A stretch of DNA of 64,000 nt from Streptomyces lincolnensis (GCF_021173675.1 NZ_JAIHON010000012.1:62001-126000), one strand, 5' to 3'. Counted from the first letter of the stretch, positions 8,372-17,289 are shown. Numbers and translations: made by a program. The notes: a model not told the origin generated them from the sequence alone.

Positions 8372-10384
8372 CTATTGAAGGCGCAGTACCGCCACCCCGA
8401 GCGGGTCGAGGGTCAGGGGCTCGCCCTCCTCGGCCCGCTTGCCGGTGAGCAGGTCGGTGGCGGGGGCGTGGGCGGTCAGGTGGGCCGGTTCCGGGGTGTG
8501 GTTGAGGAGGAAGAGCAGACGGGTGCCGTCGGGGGTGACACGGGTGGCGGTCTCCAGACCCGGCCGGTCGGCGTACGGGCCGATCAGGTCGTGGCGGGCG
8601 AGGATTCGGCGGACCACGTGGTCGACGCCCGGCCGGTCCAGGGCGGTGGCGACGTACCAGCCCTCTCCCCCGTGCTCGCCGAAGCCGTTGCGGGTCACGG
8701 CCGGGGTGCCCGCGTAGAAGTCGGCGCCGTACGTACCGACCGGTTCGGCGCCGCGCGGCTGCACGATCTCGAAGACGAGACGGGCCCCGGTCTCGAACTC
8801 CCCCATCCGCACGGGCTGTACGACGTCCTGCGGGCGGGAGTCCCATTCGTCGACGCGGACCCCCATGAGGGGCGCGAGCGGGCCGGGGACGTCGGTGAGG
8901 AAGGCGCGGTCGTGCTCGTCGACGCGACCCGAGAGGAAGGTCGCCAGGACCGTGCCGCCCCGGGCGGCGACCGCTTCGAGGCGGTCGGCCAGGTCGCCCT
9001 TGACCAGGTGCAGGACGGGGGCGAGGACGACGTCGTACCCGGTGAGGTCGGCGCTCTGCGGGACCACGTCCACGTCGGCGCCGGCCTCGCGGGCGGCCCG
9101 GTAGTAGGCGTGGACGACGTCCTGGTACTTCAGCGGCCGGGACGGGCCGTCGGAGATCTCCAGGGCCCACCAGCTGTCCCAGTCGAAGAGCAGGGCCGTG
9201 CGGGCGGGGGTGCGGGCGCCGAGCGTGCTGTCGTCCAGGTCCGTCAACTCCCGGCCGATCTCGGCGACTTCGCGGAACACGCGGGTGTCGTCGCGGCCCG
9301 CGTGGCCGATGACCGCACCGTGGTACTTCTCGCAGGCGCCGCGTGAGGCGCGCATCTGGAAGTAGAGGGCCGCGTCGGCGCCGTGCGCGATCGCCTGGTA
9401 CGTGGCCAGGCGCAGCTCACCGGGTCGGCGCAGCGGGTTGACGTCCCGGCAGGCGGTGGTGGAGGGGGTCTGCTCCATCAGCCAGAAGGGGGCGCCGTCC
9501 TTCAGGCCCCGCATCAGGTCGTGGGCCAGGGCGGGCCAGGTCGGCGGGGCGTCCAGGGGCGGGTAGCTGTCCCAGGAGGCGAAGTCGAGGTGGGGTGCCC
9601 AGCGGTGGTAGTCGAGGGGGCGGAACATGCCCATGAAGTTGGTGGTGACGGGGGTGTCCTGGTCATGGGCGCGGATCACCTCCTTCTCGGCGAGGAAGCA
9701 GCCCAGCAGGGCGTCGGTGGTGAACCGGAAGTAGTCGAGGGTGGTGCCCTGGAAGGCGGTGTGGTCGGGGCCGCGCCAGTGCTCGGTGAGCGCGCTCGGG
9801 GGCTCGATCTCGTCCCAGGCGGTGTAGCGGTGGGACCAGAAGGTCGTGCACCAGGCGTCGTTGAGGGCGTCGAGGGTGGCGTACCTGTCCCGGAGCCAGG
9901 ACCGGAACGCCTCGGCGCACAGGTCGCAGTAACAGGCGCCGCCGTACTCGTTGTTGACGTGCCAGGCCAGCAACGCCGGGTGGCTTGCGTACCGTTCGGC
10001 CAGTCGGGACGCCAGTGCCGTGGCGTGTCGGCGGTACGCCGGGGAGCTGGGGCAGAAGGTGTGGCGCTGGCCGTAGCGGTGACGACGGCCCTCGAAGTCG
10101 GTGCGGTTGACCTCGGGGTGCCGTTTCGCGAGCCAGGGCGGCAGGGCGGCCGTGCCGGTGGCCAGGCACACCTGGCGGCCCTCGGTGGCGGCCCGGTCCA
10201 GGACGCGGTCCAGGACCGTGAAGTCGTGGGTGTCCGGGGCGGGTTGGGTCAGGGACCAGGAGAAGACGCCGACCGTGAGGGTGTCGATGCCGGCCCGCGT
10301 GAACAGACGGTGGTCCTCGTCCCAGACCTCCTCGGGCCACTGCTCGGGGTTGTAGTCACCGCCGTACCGGATCTTCGGCGTCAT
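8372..10384 (-). CDS. GH42 beta-galactosidase
   Basis: Cytoplasmic retaining beta-galactosidase of family GH42, 670 aa, last gene of the importer operon. The GGDYNPEQW start motif, the acid/base E146 (HVNNEYGG) and the nucleophile E304 (WLMEQTPS) are in place. Cysteines 111, 151, 153 and 156 form the usual zinc cluster. After the barrel come a class-I glutamine-amidotransferase-like trimerisation domain and a small C-terminal beta domain. The start ATG overlaps the stop of the DUF624 gene as ATGA, which means translational coupling. Some GH42 members cleave beta-galactose side chains of plant glycans or alpha-L-arabinopyranosides. With a xylan-fragment importer beside it, side-chain removal is as likely as lactose hydrolysis. 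Confidence 0.92.
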   Translation of the reverse strand: MTPKIRYGGDYNPEQWPEEVWDEDHRLFTRAGIDTLTVGVFSWSLTQPAPDTHDFTVLDRVLDRAATEGRQVCLATGTAALPPWLAKRHPEVNRTDFEGRRHRYGQRHTFCPSSPAYRRHATALASRLAERYASHPALLAWHVNNEYGGACYCDLCAEAFRSWLRDRYATLDALNDAWCTTFWSHRYTAWDEIEPPSALTEHWRGPDHTAFQGTTLDYFRFTTDALLGCFLAEKEVIRAHDQDTPVTTNFMGMFRPLDYHRWAPHLDFASWDSYPPLDAPPTWPALAHDLMRGLKDGAPFWLMEQTPSTTACRDVNPLRRPGELRLATYQAIAHGADAALYFQMRASRGACEKYHGAVIGHAGRDDTRVFREVAEIGRELTDLDDSTLGARTPARTALLFDWDSWWALEISDGPSRPLKYQDVVHAYYRAAREAGADVDVVPQSADLTGYDVVLAPVLHLVKGDLADRLEAVAARGGTVLATFLSGRVDEHDRAFLTDVPGPLAPLMGVRVDEWDSRPQDVVQPVRMGEFETGARLVFEIVQPRGAEPVGTYGADFYAGTPAVTRNGFGEHGGEGWYVATALDRPGVDHVVRRILARHDLIGPYADRPGLETATRVTPDGTRLLFLLNHTPEPAHLTAHAPATDLLTGKRAEEGEPLTLDPLGVAVLRLQ

Positions 10385-11067
10385 GCGGTGAAGTCCTCCT
10401 CGGTCTCGGCGATCACCGGGCGGCCGCTGTGCAGCAGGGACAGCAGCAGGGGTGCGGCCAGCAGGGCGGGCAGAGCCTCGGTCAGCAGGGCGGTGAGGGC
10501 GGCGGTCAGGACCAGCAGGGAGGCGGCGCCGAGGGTGGCGCGGCCGTGCCGGAGCAGGAAGTACCCGGCGAGGCGGGCCGTGTCACGGGCGCGGAAGGTG
10601 AACAGCGAGGTGAGCACCAGGGCGTGCGCGCCCCACAGGAGGGACACGGCGCCGATAACGGCGAGCAGCACCGCCCACCAGCCGGGCAGACCGGTGGCGG
10701 AGAAGTGGGTCAGCGTGAACGCGATCACGGTGAGCCAGGCCAGCAGCGGTGTCCACAGCTGCAGGGCCGGGAGCGCGTTGAGCCGCCAGCCGCGCGCATA
10801 GGTGCGGGCCGGGTGGAGGTCGGTGAGGTCGTGGCTGCGGTGGTGGAGTGCGTACACGGCGGCTGACAGGGCCGGTCCGAGGGGCAGCAGGCATACGGCG
10901 GCCAGTGGCAGGTTGGCGGGGTCGGGGCCGAGGAGGAGCAGGGCGGCCAGTCCGGGCGAGGCGGCGAGGAGCAGCAGCGCCTCGACGGTGACCAGGGTGT
11001 GGACCACAGCGGCGGCCCTGGAGAGGACTCCGGTGCCGAAATCGGCCGTGCGTACGCCGCTGCTCAC
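10381..11067 (-). CDS. DUF624 (YesL-like) membrane protein
   Basis: Integral membrane protein of 228 aa with about five or six hydrophobic segments, of the DUF624/YesL family often found with Lpl-type sugar importers and glycosidases. Its role is not known; family context suggests help with transporter assembly or sensing. The start is a GTG at 11067-11065 that overlaps the stop of the binding-protein gene as GTGA, with AAGGAG about 5 bases upstream. Its own stop overlaps the GH42 start as ATGA. The three genes are therefore tightly coupled. Confidence 0.8.
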   Translation of the reverse strand: MSSGVRTADFGTGVLSRAAAVVHTLVTVEALLLLAASPGLAALLLLGPDPANLPLAAVCLLPLGPALSAAVYALHHRSHDLTDLHPARTYARGWRLNALPALQLWTPLLAWLTVIAFTLTHFSATGLPGWWAVLLAVIGAVSLLWGAHALVLTSLFTFRARDTARLAGYFLLRHGRATLGAASLLVLTAALTALLTEALPALLAAPLLLSLLHSGRPVIAETEEDFTA

Positions 11068-12719
11068 CTGTTCTCCTTCTCGTAGCGCTCGTAGGCCTTG
11101 TTGTGCAGGTCGACGAACCGCTCCATGTTCTTCGCCTTCAACTCGGAGACGTAGGCGTCCCATTCGGACAACGGGCGCTTGCCGAGGGCGAACTGGAGGG
11201 TGTTCTGGGTGACGTGGTCCCTGAGGGGCGTCTCCCAGAGGGAGGCCTGTTCCTGCTCGAAGGACTGCAACGGGTGGGCGGGACCGATGGGCAGTTCCTT
11301 GCGCCGGCTCATGGCGTCCTGGAACGTCTTCTCGTCCGGACTGAACATGGAGGAGACGAGTTCCCAGCTGCCGCCGTAGGCGAAGACGCCGTTGTAGAAG
11401 CCGTAGTTCTTCTGCATGTCCTTCGAGGCGTCCGGGTCGGAGCCCATGAGGCTGATGCCGGGCTTCGGCTGGTACCGGCCGCCGGAGCGGGTGTACGTGA
11501 CGCCCTCGACGCCCCATCGGGCGAACCGCTGCCCTTCGTCGGAGTACCAGAGCCAGTCCACGAACTGCATCATCGCGACGAAGCTGTCGCTCTTGAGCGC
11601 GTCGCTGGAGACCATGACTCCGTTCTCCAGCCGAGCGCCCCCCAGGACCACGGGGCCGGCGGGCCCCAGCGGCACCGGAACCATCTCGATCTCGGCGCCC
11701 TTGATCTGCTTCTGCAGGTTGTACCGGTACTCCTGCACCAGGACCTGCGGGTTGGCGCTGATCGCGAAGGACTTCTCGCCCAGCAGCTTCTGCGCCGCCT
11801 CCTCGTCGGTCTGGGTGAAGCTCTCCGGGTCCACCAGCTTCTCGGCGACCAGCTTGCGCACGAACTCGATCATCTGCCGGTAGGCGTCCGTGGCGCCGGT
11901 GAAGACGAACTTCCGCGCGTTGGCGTCCCAGTCAATGGTGTTGTACGTCCAGCCGGCCCGGACCCCGTACGCCATGCCGAGATAGCTGAAGAGGGCGGCG
12001 GCCGGATAGGGCGTGTTCTTGCTCCAGCGGTCGGAGAAGGGGTAGCGGTCCGGGTACTCCGCCTTGATCGCCTTGAAGACCTGGTACACCTCGTCCCAGC
12101 TCGTGGGCCGGCTCAGACCGAGGCGGTCGAGGACGTCCGTGCGCAGGGCCAGCGAGTAGCCGATCCTGACCCTCTCGTGCAGGCCGGGCAGAAGGTAGAA
12201 CTTGCCGTCGGACTGCCGGATGGAGTCGATCTCCGGCTCCAGCTTCCAGCGCTTGACCTTGTCGCGGAAGTTGGGCATGAGGTGGACGTAGTCGCTGACG
12301 GGGAGGATCGCGCCGGACGACACGAACGCGACCTCGGAGGGGTGGTACGTCTTGGGGATCAGGTAGGGCGCGTCGCCCGAGCCGATGAGGACGCTGCGCT
12401 TCTTCTCGTAGTCGACCAGGGGGACGGCGACGGGCTTGAAGGTGACTCCGGTGCGCTTGGTGAGCTCCTGCCAGAACAGCCAGTCGTTCTTCATCGGGTA
12501 GACCGGGTTGTTGTTGTGCAGGACGGAGAAGGAGAGCGGCTTGGTGGCCTTGAACTGCTGGCCGACGCGGTACTCCTTCATCGCACCGTTCTGTTTCTTC
12601 GACAGATCCTTGGAGTCCTCACCGTCATCGCCGCTGCCGCAGCCGGTGAGGGTGGCGAGGCCGATGAAACCCGCGGCGGCGAGGACCTGACGCCGCGACA
12701 GCTGTCCTGCGTTCTTCAC
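11064..12719 (-). CDS. LplA-type oligosaccharide-binding lipoprotein
   Basis: Extracellular binding protein of a CUT1-type importer, 551 aa. It starts at a GTG (MKNAGQLSRRQVL) after AAGGGAG. The signal has a twin-arginine pair and a lipobox (LTGC), so it should be a lipid-anchored surface protein. Length and sequence follow the large LplA/YtcQ group that accompanies YtcP and LplB permeases. In Paenibacillus an lplA-ytcP-lplB set sits with alpha-glucuronidase and imports aldouronates; here the same three classes sit beside a GH67 gene. The aldouronate substrate is therefore inferred from context, not from binding residues. It is the third gene of an operon running from 14582 down to 8372. Confidence 0.85.
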   Translation of the reverse strand: MKNAGQLSRRQVLAAAGFIGLATLTGCGSGDDGEDSKDLSKKQNGAMKEYRVGQQFKATKPLSFSVLHNNNPVYPMKNDWLFWQELTKRTGVTFKPVAVPLVDYEKKRSVLIGSGDAPYLIPKTYHPSEVAFVSSGAILPVSDYVHLMPNFRDKVKRWKLEPEIDSIRQSDGKFYLLPGLHERVRIGYSLALRTDVLDRLGLSRPTSWDEVYQVFKAIKAEYPDRYPFSDRWSKNTPYPAAALFSYLGMAYGVRAGWTYNTIDWDANARKFVFTGATDAYRQMIEFVRKLVAEKLVDPESFTQTDEEAAQKLLGEKSFAISANPQVLVQEYRYNLQKQIKGAEIEMVPVPLGPAGPVVLGGARLENGVMVSSDALKSDSFVAMMQFVDWLWYSDEGQRFARWGVEGVTYTRSGGRYQPKPGISLMGSDPDASKDMQKNYGFYNGVFAYGGSWELVSSMFSPDEKTFQDAMSRRKELPIGPAHPLQSFEQEQASLWETPLRDHVTQNTLQFALGKRPLSEWDAYVSELKAKNMERFVDLHNKAYERYEKENR

Positions 12720-12732
12720 GGTTACTCCCTTG

Positions 12733-13605
12733 TTAGCCCTTGACGGCGCCGAGCATCACGCCCGAGACGAAGTAGCGCTGGACGAACGGGTACACGCAGA
12801 GGATGGGCAGCGAGGTCAGCACGATCGTGACCGCCTGGATGTTGGCTCCCACCTGGCTGAGCTGCGCGTCGGCGGCGCCCGCGTTGCCGCCCGTCGTCGC
12901 GCCCGAGATGAGGTTGCGCAGGTAGACGGTGACCGGCATCAGCTCGGACTTGTCCATGTAGAGGAAGGCGCTGAACCAGGAGTTCCAGAAGGACACGGAG
13001 TAGAACAGCACCATGGTCGCGACGACCGCCTTCGACAGCGGCAGCACGATCCGCAGCAGCACGCCGTACGTGCTCAGCCCGTCGATCTGCGCGGCCTCCT
13101 CCAACTCGGTCGGCAGACTCTCGAAGAAGGCCTTCATCACCAGCAGGTTGAACACGCTGATGGCGTTCGGGAGGGCGATCGCCCAGACGCTGTTCTTCAG
13201 GCCCAGGCTGGTGATCAGGACGTAGTTGGGGATCAGGCCGCCGGTGAAGAACATGGTGAACACGGCGATGCCGACCAGCGCGGTGCGGCCCTTGAGGTGC
13301 CTCTTCGACAGGACGTAGGCGTAACAGGTCGTCAGCACCATGGCGACGGCGGTGGCGACGACCGTGTAGAGCACGGTGTTGCCGTAGTTGCGCCAGAACA
13401 TCGCGTCCTCGAACACGATCTTGTACGTGGTGAGGTTGAAGCCCTGCGGCCACAGCGCCACTTCACCGGCCCGGATCTGGCGTTCCCCGCTGAACGAGCG
13501 GGCGATGATGTTGACGAACGGATACAGGGTCACGAGCACGACCAGGGTGAGGACGACTCCGTTGACGCCCTGGAAGACGCGGTAGGAACGGCTCGGCTTC
13601 ACCAC
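12733..13605 (-). CDS. LplC/YtcP-type carbohydrate ABC permease
   Basis: Second permease of the importer, about 290 aa, with six predicted membrane spans and the EAA loop EEAAQIDGLSTYGVLLRIVL. Two adjacent GTG codons could start it. The one at 13605 has GGGGA seven bases upstream; the next, at 13602, would give a classic GTGA overlap with the upstream permease stop. I use the first because of spacing. The typical C-terminal ending YFVSGVMLGAVKG is intact. The binding-protein gene follows 13 bp downstream. No ATPase gene is in the cluster, so a shared ATPase such as MsiK is expected. Confidence 0.88.
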   Translation of the reverse strand: MVKPSRSYRVFQGVNGVVLTLVVLVTLYPFVNIIARSFSGERQIRAGEVALWPQGFNLTTYKIVFEDAMFWRNYGNTVLYTVVATAVAMVLTTCYAYVLSKRHLKGRTALVGIAVFTMFFTGGLIPNYVLITSLGLKNSVWAIALPNAISVFNLLVMKAFFESLPTELEEAAQIDGLSTYGVLLRIVLPLSKAVVATMVLFYSVSFWNSWFSAFLYMDKSELMPVTVYLRNLISGATTGGNAGAADAQLSQVGANIQAVTIVLTSLPILCVYPFVQRYFVSGVMLGAVKG

Positions 13606-14582
13606 AGACTGGTCCCCACTGTGCGGCGCGAGAGCGTGTTGGCGGACGTGATCAGCACCAGGCCGATGATCGCCTCGAACAGGCCGATGGCGGCGGCGTA
13701 GCTGAAGCTGCTGGATTCGACGCCGGTGCGGTACAGGTAGGTCGGGATCACGTCGGCGGTCGGATAGGTCAACGGGTTGTACAGCAGCAGGACCTTCTCG
13801 AAGCCGACGGCCAGGAAGGTGCCGACGTTGAGGATCAGCAGCGTGATCATGGTGGGGCGGATCCCGGGCAGGGTGACGTGCCAGGTCTGCTGCCAGCGGT
13901 TGGCCCCGTCGATGCGCGCGGCCTCGTACAGGTCCTCGTCGATCGTGGTGAGGGCGGCGAGGTAGAGGATCGTGCCCCAGCCGGCGGTCTGCCAGATCTC
14001 CGAGCCGACGTAGATCGTGCGGAACCACTCGGGTTCCTGGATGAACCGGATCGGGTCGTGGCCGAACCAGCCGAGCACGTGGTTGACCGGGCCCTCGGTG
14101 GCGAGCATCTGCATCGTGATGCCCGCGACGATGACGATCGACAGGAAGTGCGGGAGGTACGACACCGACTGCACGAACCGCTTCAGGGAGCGCCGGCGCA
14201 CCTCGTTCAGCAGCAGCGCCAGCACGATCGGGATCGGGAAGCAGAAGACGAGGGTGAGCCCGCCGAGCCACAGGGTGTTGCGGAACACCTGCCAGAAGGT
14301 CGGGTCGCTGAGGAACATCTCGACGTAGCGCAGACCGACCCACTGCTCGCCGAAGATCGAACCGCCGGGCTCGAAGCGCCGGAAGGCGATCACGTTGCCG
14401 ATCATCGGCAGATAGCGGAAGACCAGGAAGAACAGCAGTGGAAGGACCGCCAGGGAGTACAGCTGCCAGTCCCGGCGCAGCGTGCGGCGCCAGCCGGAGC
14501 GGGCGGTGGGCGGTGGGGGCGGGTCGGCTCCGGGCGGCTTCTGGAGTCCGGGCGGAGAGGCCGACTTGGTGGTGGTGCTCAT
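13599..14582 (-). CDS. LplB-type carbohydrate ABC permease
   Basis: First gene of the importer operon, 327 aa. A proline-rich cytoplasmic N-terminus (about 1-35) is followed by six membrane segments. The EAA loop is EAARIDGANRWQQTWHVTLPG, around residues 220-240. The ATG at 14582 has GGGAGG about 9 bases upstream. The promoter region in front (14583-14810) is shared with the divergent acetyl-xylan esterase gene and holds an XlnR-like inverted repeat. That arrangement puts uptake and deacetylation of xylan fragments under one control region. Confidence 0.9.
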   Translation of the reverse strand: MSTTTKSASPPGLQKPPGADPPPPPTARSGWRRTLRRDWQLYSLAVLPLLFFLVFRYLPMIGNVIAFRRFEPGGSIFGEQWVGLRYVEMFLSDPTFWQVFRNTLWLGGLTLVFCFPIPIVLALLLNEVRRRSLKRFVQSVSYLPHFLSIVIVAGITMQMLATEGPVNHVLGWFGHDPIRFIQEPEWFRTIYVGSEIWQTAGWGTILYLAALTTIDEDLYEAARIDGANRWQQTWHVTLPGIRPTMITLLILNVGTFLAVGFEKVLLLYNPLTYPTADVIPTYLYRTGVESSSFSYAAAIGLFEAIIGLVLITSANTLSRRTVGTSLW

Positions 14583-14614
14583 GGCTCGGTCCTCCCATGA
14601 CAGAGACGTGGAAC

Positions 14615-14625
14615 CGAAACTTTCG
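14615..14625. promoter_or_regulatory. XlnR-like inverted repeat CGAAACTTTCG
   Basis: Perfect inverted repeat (CGAAA-C-TTTCG) in the divergent gap between the lplB-type permease and the CE7 esterase. Elements of this form are known upstream of Streptomyces xylanase genes. Further along the same gap are a 10-base palindrome TTACCGGTAA (14631-14640) and a LacI-like half site, GAAAGCGCTGTC (14666-14677). No gene is present in 14583-14810. Confidence 0.55.
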
Positions 14626-14810
14626 AGCTCTTACCGGTAACTTCGCGGCAACTTAAGGGCACCTAGAAAGCGCTGTCAATGGGTTGAGCAGCGGTCTGCC
14701 GACGCGAATCCGAGGAGTTGGAGTCGCTGCGGAACGGGGTAGAACCCGAGGATCCGGCACTGCTGTCTCCGCAAGTTTCCATGCGTCGTCCGACTCCTGC
14801 GAGGTGTCCC

Positions 14811-15839
14811 GTGCCCGCGTTCGACCTCCCACCACGAGAACTCGCGCGCTATCGGGCGGAACTCGAAGAGCCCGCCGATTTCGACGAGTTCTGGCAGAGC
14901 ACGCTGAAGGAGGCCGGCCAGACGGACCCACTGGTCTCGGTGCGCCCCGTGCCGAACGGCCTGCGCCTCACCGAGAGTTGGGACGTCACCTTCCGCGGCT
15001 TCGCCGGCGACCCGGTCCGCGCCTGGTACAGCCGGCCCGCCGGGGTGCGCGAGCCGCTCCCGGCCGTCGTCGAGTACGCCGGGTACGGCCGCGGGCGCGG
15101 CCTTCCGCACGAGCGGCTGACCTGGGTGAACGCCGGGTACGCACATCTGCTCATGGACAACCGCGGCCAGGGGGACCAGTACGGCTGCGGAGGCGACACC
15201 CCCGACCCGCACGCGACCGCGCCGGGCGGTCCCGGCCCGGCGGCACGGGGACTGCTCGCACCCCAGGACCACCACCACCGCCGCCTGATCACGGACGCGG
15301 TCCGCGCGGTGAGCGCCGTGCGCGCGCTGCCCGGCGTGGACGCGGGCCGGACCGTCGCCGTGGGCAACAGCCAGGGCGGCGGCCTCGCCCTGGCCGTCGC
15401 GGGACTGGTCCCGGACCTGGCGGCGGTGCTGGTCACCGCCCCCTTCCTGTGCGGCATCCGGCGCGCGCTCGACCTGACCGACGCGGCTCCCTACGGCGAG
15501 ATCACCGCGTACCTCTCGGTCCACCGGGGCGCCGAGGAGGCCGCGTACCGCACGCTCGCCTACCTGGAGGGCATCTCCTTCGCCCGCCGCGCCCAGGCCG
15601 CGGCCCACTTCGGGGTCGGGCTGCGCGACACGGTGTGCCCGCCGAGCGGGGCGTACGCGGCGTTCAACCGGTACGGGGAGCTGGGCGGTTCACACGACAC
15701 GCCGACCCACGACACGCCGCCCCGAAAAGAGATCCACGCCTATCCGTACAACGGCCACGAGGGCGGCGACGCGGTGCATGTGCGCCGCCAACTCGACTGG
15801 CTCCCGAGTGTGTTGGGTGCCGCCCCGGAGCCCGTGTGA
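14811..15839 (+). CDS. CE7 acetyl-xylan esterase / cephalosporin-C deacetylase
   Basis: Serine esterase of the AXE1/CE7 family, 342 aa, without a signal peptide, so it deacetylates short imported xylo-oligosaccharides in the cytoplasm. The triad is S187 (GNSQGGG), D273 (LRDTVCPP) and H316 (NGHEGG); the family motif RGQGD lies in DNRGQGDQYG. The start is the GTG at 14811, because MPAFDLPPRELARYRA is the normal family N-terminus and GAGGTG lies just upstream. Longer starts at 14718 or 14781 add residues with no family similarity. It is divergent from the sugar importer and shares its XlnR-like site. Confidence 0.92.
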   Translation: MPAFDLPPRELARYRAELEEPADFDEFWQSTLKEAGQTDPLVSVRPVPNGLRLTESWDVTFRGFAGDPVRAWYSRPAGVREPLPAVVEYAGYGRGRGLPHERLTWVNAGYAHLLMDNRGQGDQYGCGGDTPDPHATAPGGPGPAARGLLAPQDHHHRRLITDAVRAVSAVRALPGVDAGRTVAVGNSQGGGLALAVAGLVPDLAAVLVTAPFLCGIRRALDLTDAAPYGEITAYLSVHRGAEEAAYRTLAYLEGISFARRAQAAAHFGVGLRDTVCPPSGAYAAFNRYGELGGSHDTPTHDTPPRKEIHAYPYNGHEGGDAVHVRRQLDWLPSVLGAAPEPV

Positions 15840-15913
15840 CCGCGGCCGGGGGAACGCCGACCGGCGTGTGCGTTCAGCCGGTTGGACAGCCCGCGTGGCC
15901 CGTACCCGCCGGT

Positions 15914-15944
15914 TTGACCTTGCTCTCCGTCGAGGCGGTAGAGT
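15914..15944 (+). promoter_or_regulatory. Possible promoter in a convergent gap
   Basis: TTGACC (15914-15919) and TAGAGT (15939-15944), with a 19-base spacer, resemble a housekeeping promoter. It points right, into a stretch with no convincing gene, followed by an operator-like palindrome and a strong terminator. Confidence 0.35.
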
Positions 15945-15960
15945 CGGAGGAGGTCGCTCG

Positions 15961-15972
15961 GACAACGTTGTC
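15961..15972. promoter_or_regulatory. Palindrome GACAACGTTGTC
   Basis: Perfect 12-base palindrome identical to the core of the proximal operator-like repeat upstream of the GH92 gene. It lies 120 bp past the esterase stop and 130 bp past the LPMO stop, between two convergent genes, which is an odd place for an operator unless something is transcribed here. Confidence 0.5.
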
Positions 15973-16036
15973 GAACGACCTCTTCCCAGGCCAATTCCCT
16001 CCGGCCGGACGCACTCCCCCCTCGCCCGGCCGGCTC

Positions 16037-16068
16037 GCGGACCCGGTGGCACCTCCCACCGGGTCCGC
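16037..16068. terminator. Strong bidirectional hairpin terminator
   Basis: Perfect 13-bp stem (arms 16037-16049 and 16056-16068) with a six-base loop, between the convergent CE7 and LPMO genes. It can end either transcript. Confidence 0.75.
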
Positions 16069-16104
16069 CCCGAGCGGCGGTTCGAGGGTGTACGTCCTCG
16101 GCGG

Positions 16105-17193
16105 TCAGCCGACCCGACAGGGCAGGGTCGTCGCCGTCTCACCGCCGGGGCCCGAGACGACGTAACCGAACGTCGTACTCTTCCCCGGAGCCAGTGAGCC
16201 GTTCCAGCCGGCGTTGTGGACCATCACGTCCTGGCCGGTGTAGGTGGCGGTGCCGCTCCACAGGCTGTCGACCTTCTGGCCGCCCGGCAGCGTCCAGTTG
16301 ACCATCCAGCCGAGCATCGGGACATTGCCGGAGTTGGTGACGGTCACCTCGGACTGGTAGCCGCCGTTCCAGGTGCCGGTGGTCTTGCGGGTGGCCGTGC
16401 AGGTGCCCGGCACCGGCTCGGTCGGGTTGCCCGGGTCGTGGATGCCGGTGACCTCGCCGTTGCCGCCGTCGAAGACCACGTCGGAGCAGGAGTAGAAGGT
16501 CTCCGCGCTGTCCGAGCGCTGCCAGACCATGTAGATGATGTGGCGGCCCGACTTGTTCGCCGGGAGCTGCCCGCTCCAGGAGTAGTTGGCCTCGACCGTG
16601 CCCGGGCTGCCGTTGAGCGGCGGGTGGTCGACGCTCAGGAACGGCCGGTCCTCGATGTCGTCCCAGGTGAGCGTCTTCTTCGGGTCGAAGCCGTCCTTGG
16701 TGACGTAGACGTAGAACCAACCCGGGTGCGCGGCCCAGGCGTTGTAGGAGAAGTCGACCGTCTTGCCCGAGGTGAGGTGGGTGAGCGGCCAGTCGTCGCG
16801 GGCGGCGTTGAAGCCGGTGAAGTTGGTGTTGCCGCCGCTGCACAGCTCGCCGTCCGGCACGAAGCCGCGGGTGCGGCCGGCACCGTCCGAGCGGAGCACC
16901 GAGAACCAGTTGTAGAACGGCGTGGTGCCGCTGACCGCCTGCGCGTTCTTGCAGGCCGGGTTGACCGGCTTGATCTCGCCGGTGTCGGTCAGCCCGTCCT
17001 GCCAGCACAGGAAGGTGCGGCTGGCGGGCTTCATCGGGGTGCCGTGGGCCTCGGCCTCACCGCCCGCCGTGACGACCAGGCTCAGGGCCGGGATCGTGGC
17101 GAGCAGGGAGACCAGGACGAGGAACAGGGCTCTGGCGCGGGTCGGGAGCACTGATCGGCGGGGGGAGTCCGCCGATGGGGTTGTCGTGATCAT
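16105..17193 (-). CDS. Secreted copper LPMO, AA10 with C-terminal CBM2
   Basis: Lytic polysaccharide monooxygenase that oxidatively cuts crystalline cellulose or chitin using copper, 362 aa. A long signal sequence (1-49) ends before His50, the mature N-terminus (HGTPMKPASRTFLCWQDG). The second histidine of the copper brace is H156 (WAAHPGW). The catalytic domain ends near residue 245. A short Pro/Thr linker leads to a CBM2 (about 262-362) with conserved tryptophans and the closing cysteine pair. The N-terminal motif is that of the Streptomyces HGTPMKPGSRTFLCWQDG group. A perfect CebR-type box lies 97 bp upstream, so cellulose is the more likely target. The start is the ATG at 17193; AAGGAA lies about 15 bases upstream. 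Confidence 0.93.
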   Translation of the reverse strand: MITTTPSADSPRRSVLPTRARALFLVLVSLLATIPALSLVVTAGGEAEAHGTPMKPASRTFLCWQDGLTDTGEIKPVNPACKNAQAVSGTTPFYNWFSVLRSDGAGRTRGFVPDGELCSGGNTNFTGFNAARDDWPLTHLTSGKTVDFSYNAWAAHPGWFYVYVTKDGFDPKKTLTWDDIEDRPFLSVDHPPLNGSPGTVEANYSWSGQLPANKSGRHIIYMVWQRSDSAETFYSCSDVVFDGGNGEVTGIHDPGNPTEPVPGTCTATRKTTGTWNGGYQSEVTVTNSGNVPMLGWMVNWTLPGGQKVDSLWSGTATYTGQDVMVHNAGWNGSLAPGKSTTFGYVVSGPGGETATTLPCRVG

Positions 17194-17289
17194 GACAGAT
17201 CAGTCCGTTCCTTGAGGTACGGGCCGTGAGAGTGCGTGCGGATGGCGGGGGGTGGGGGCGACCTACGAGGCAGGTTCCGGTCCGCCGGG

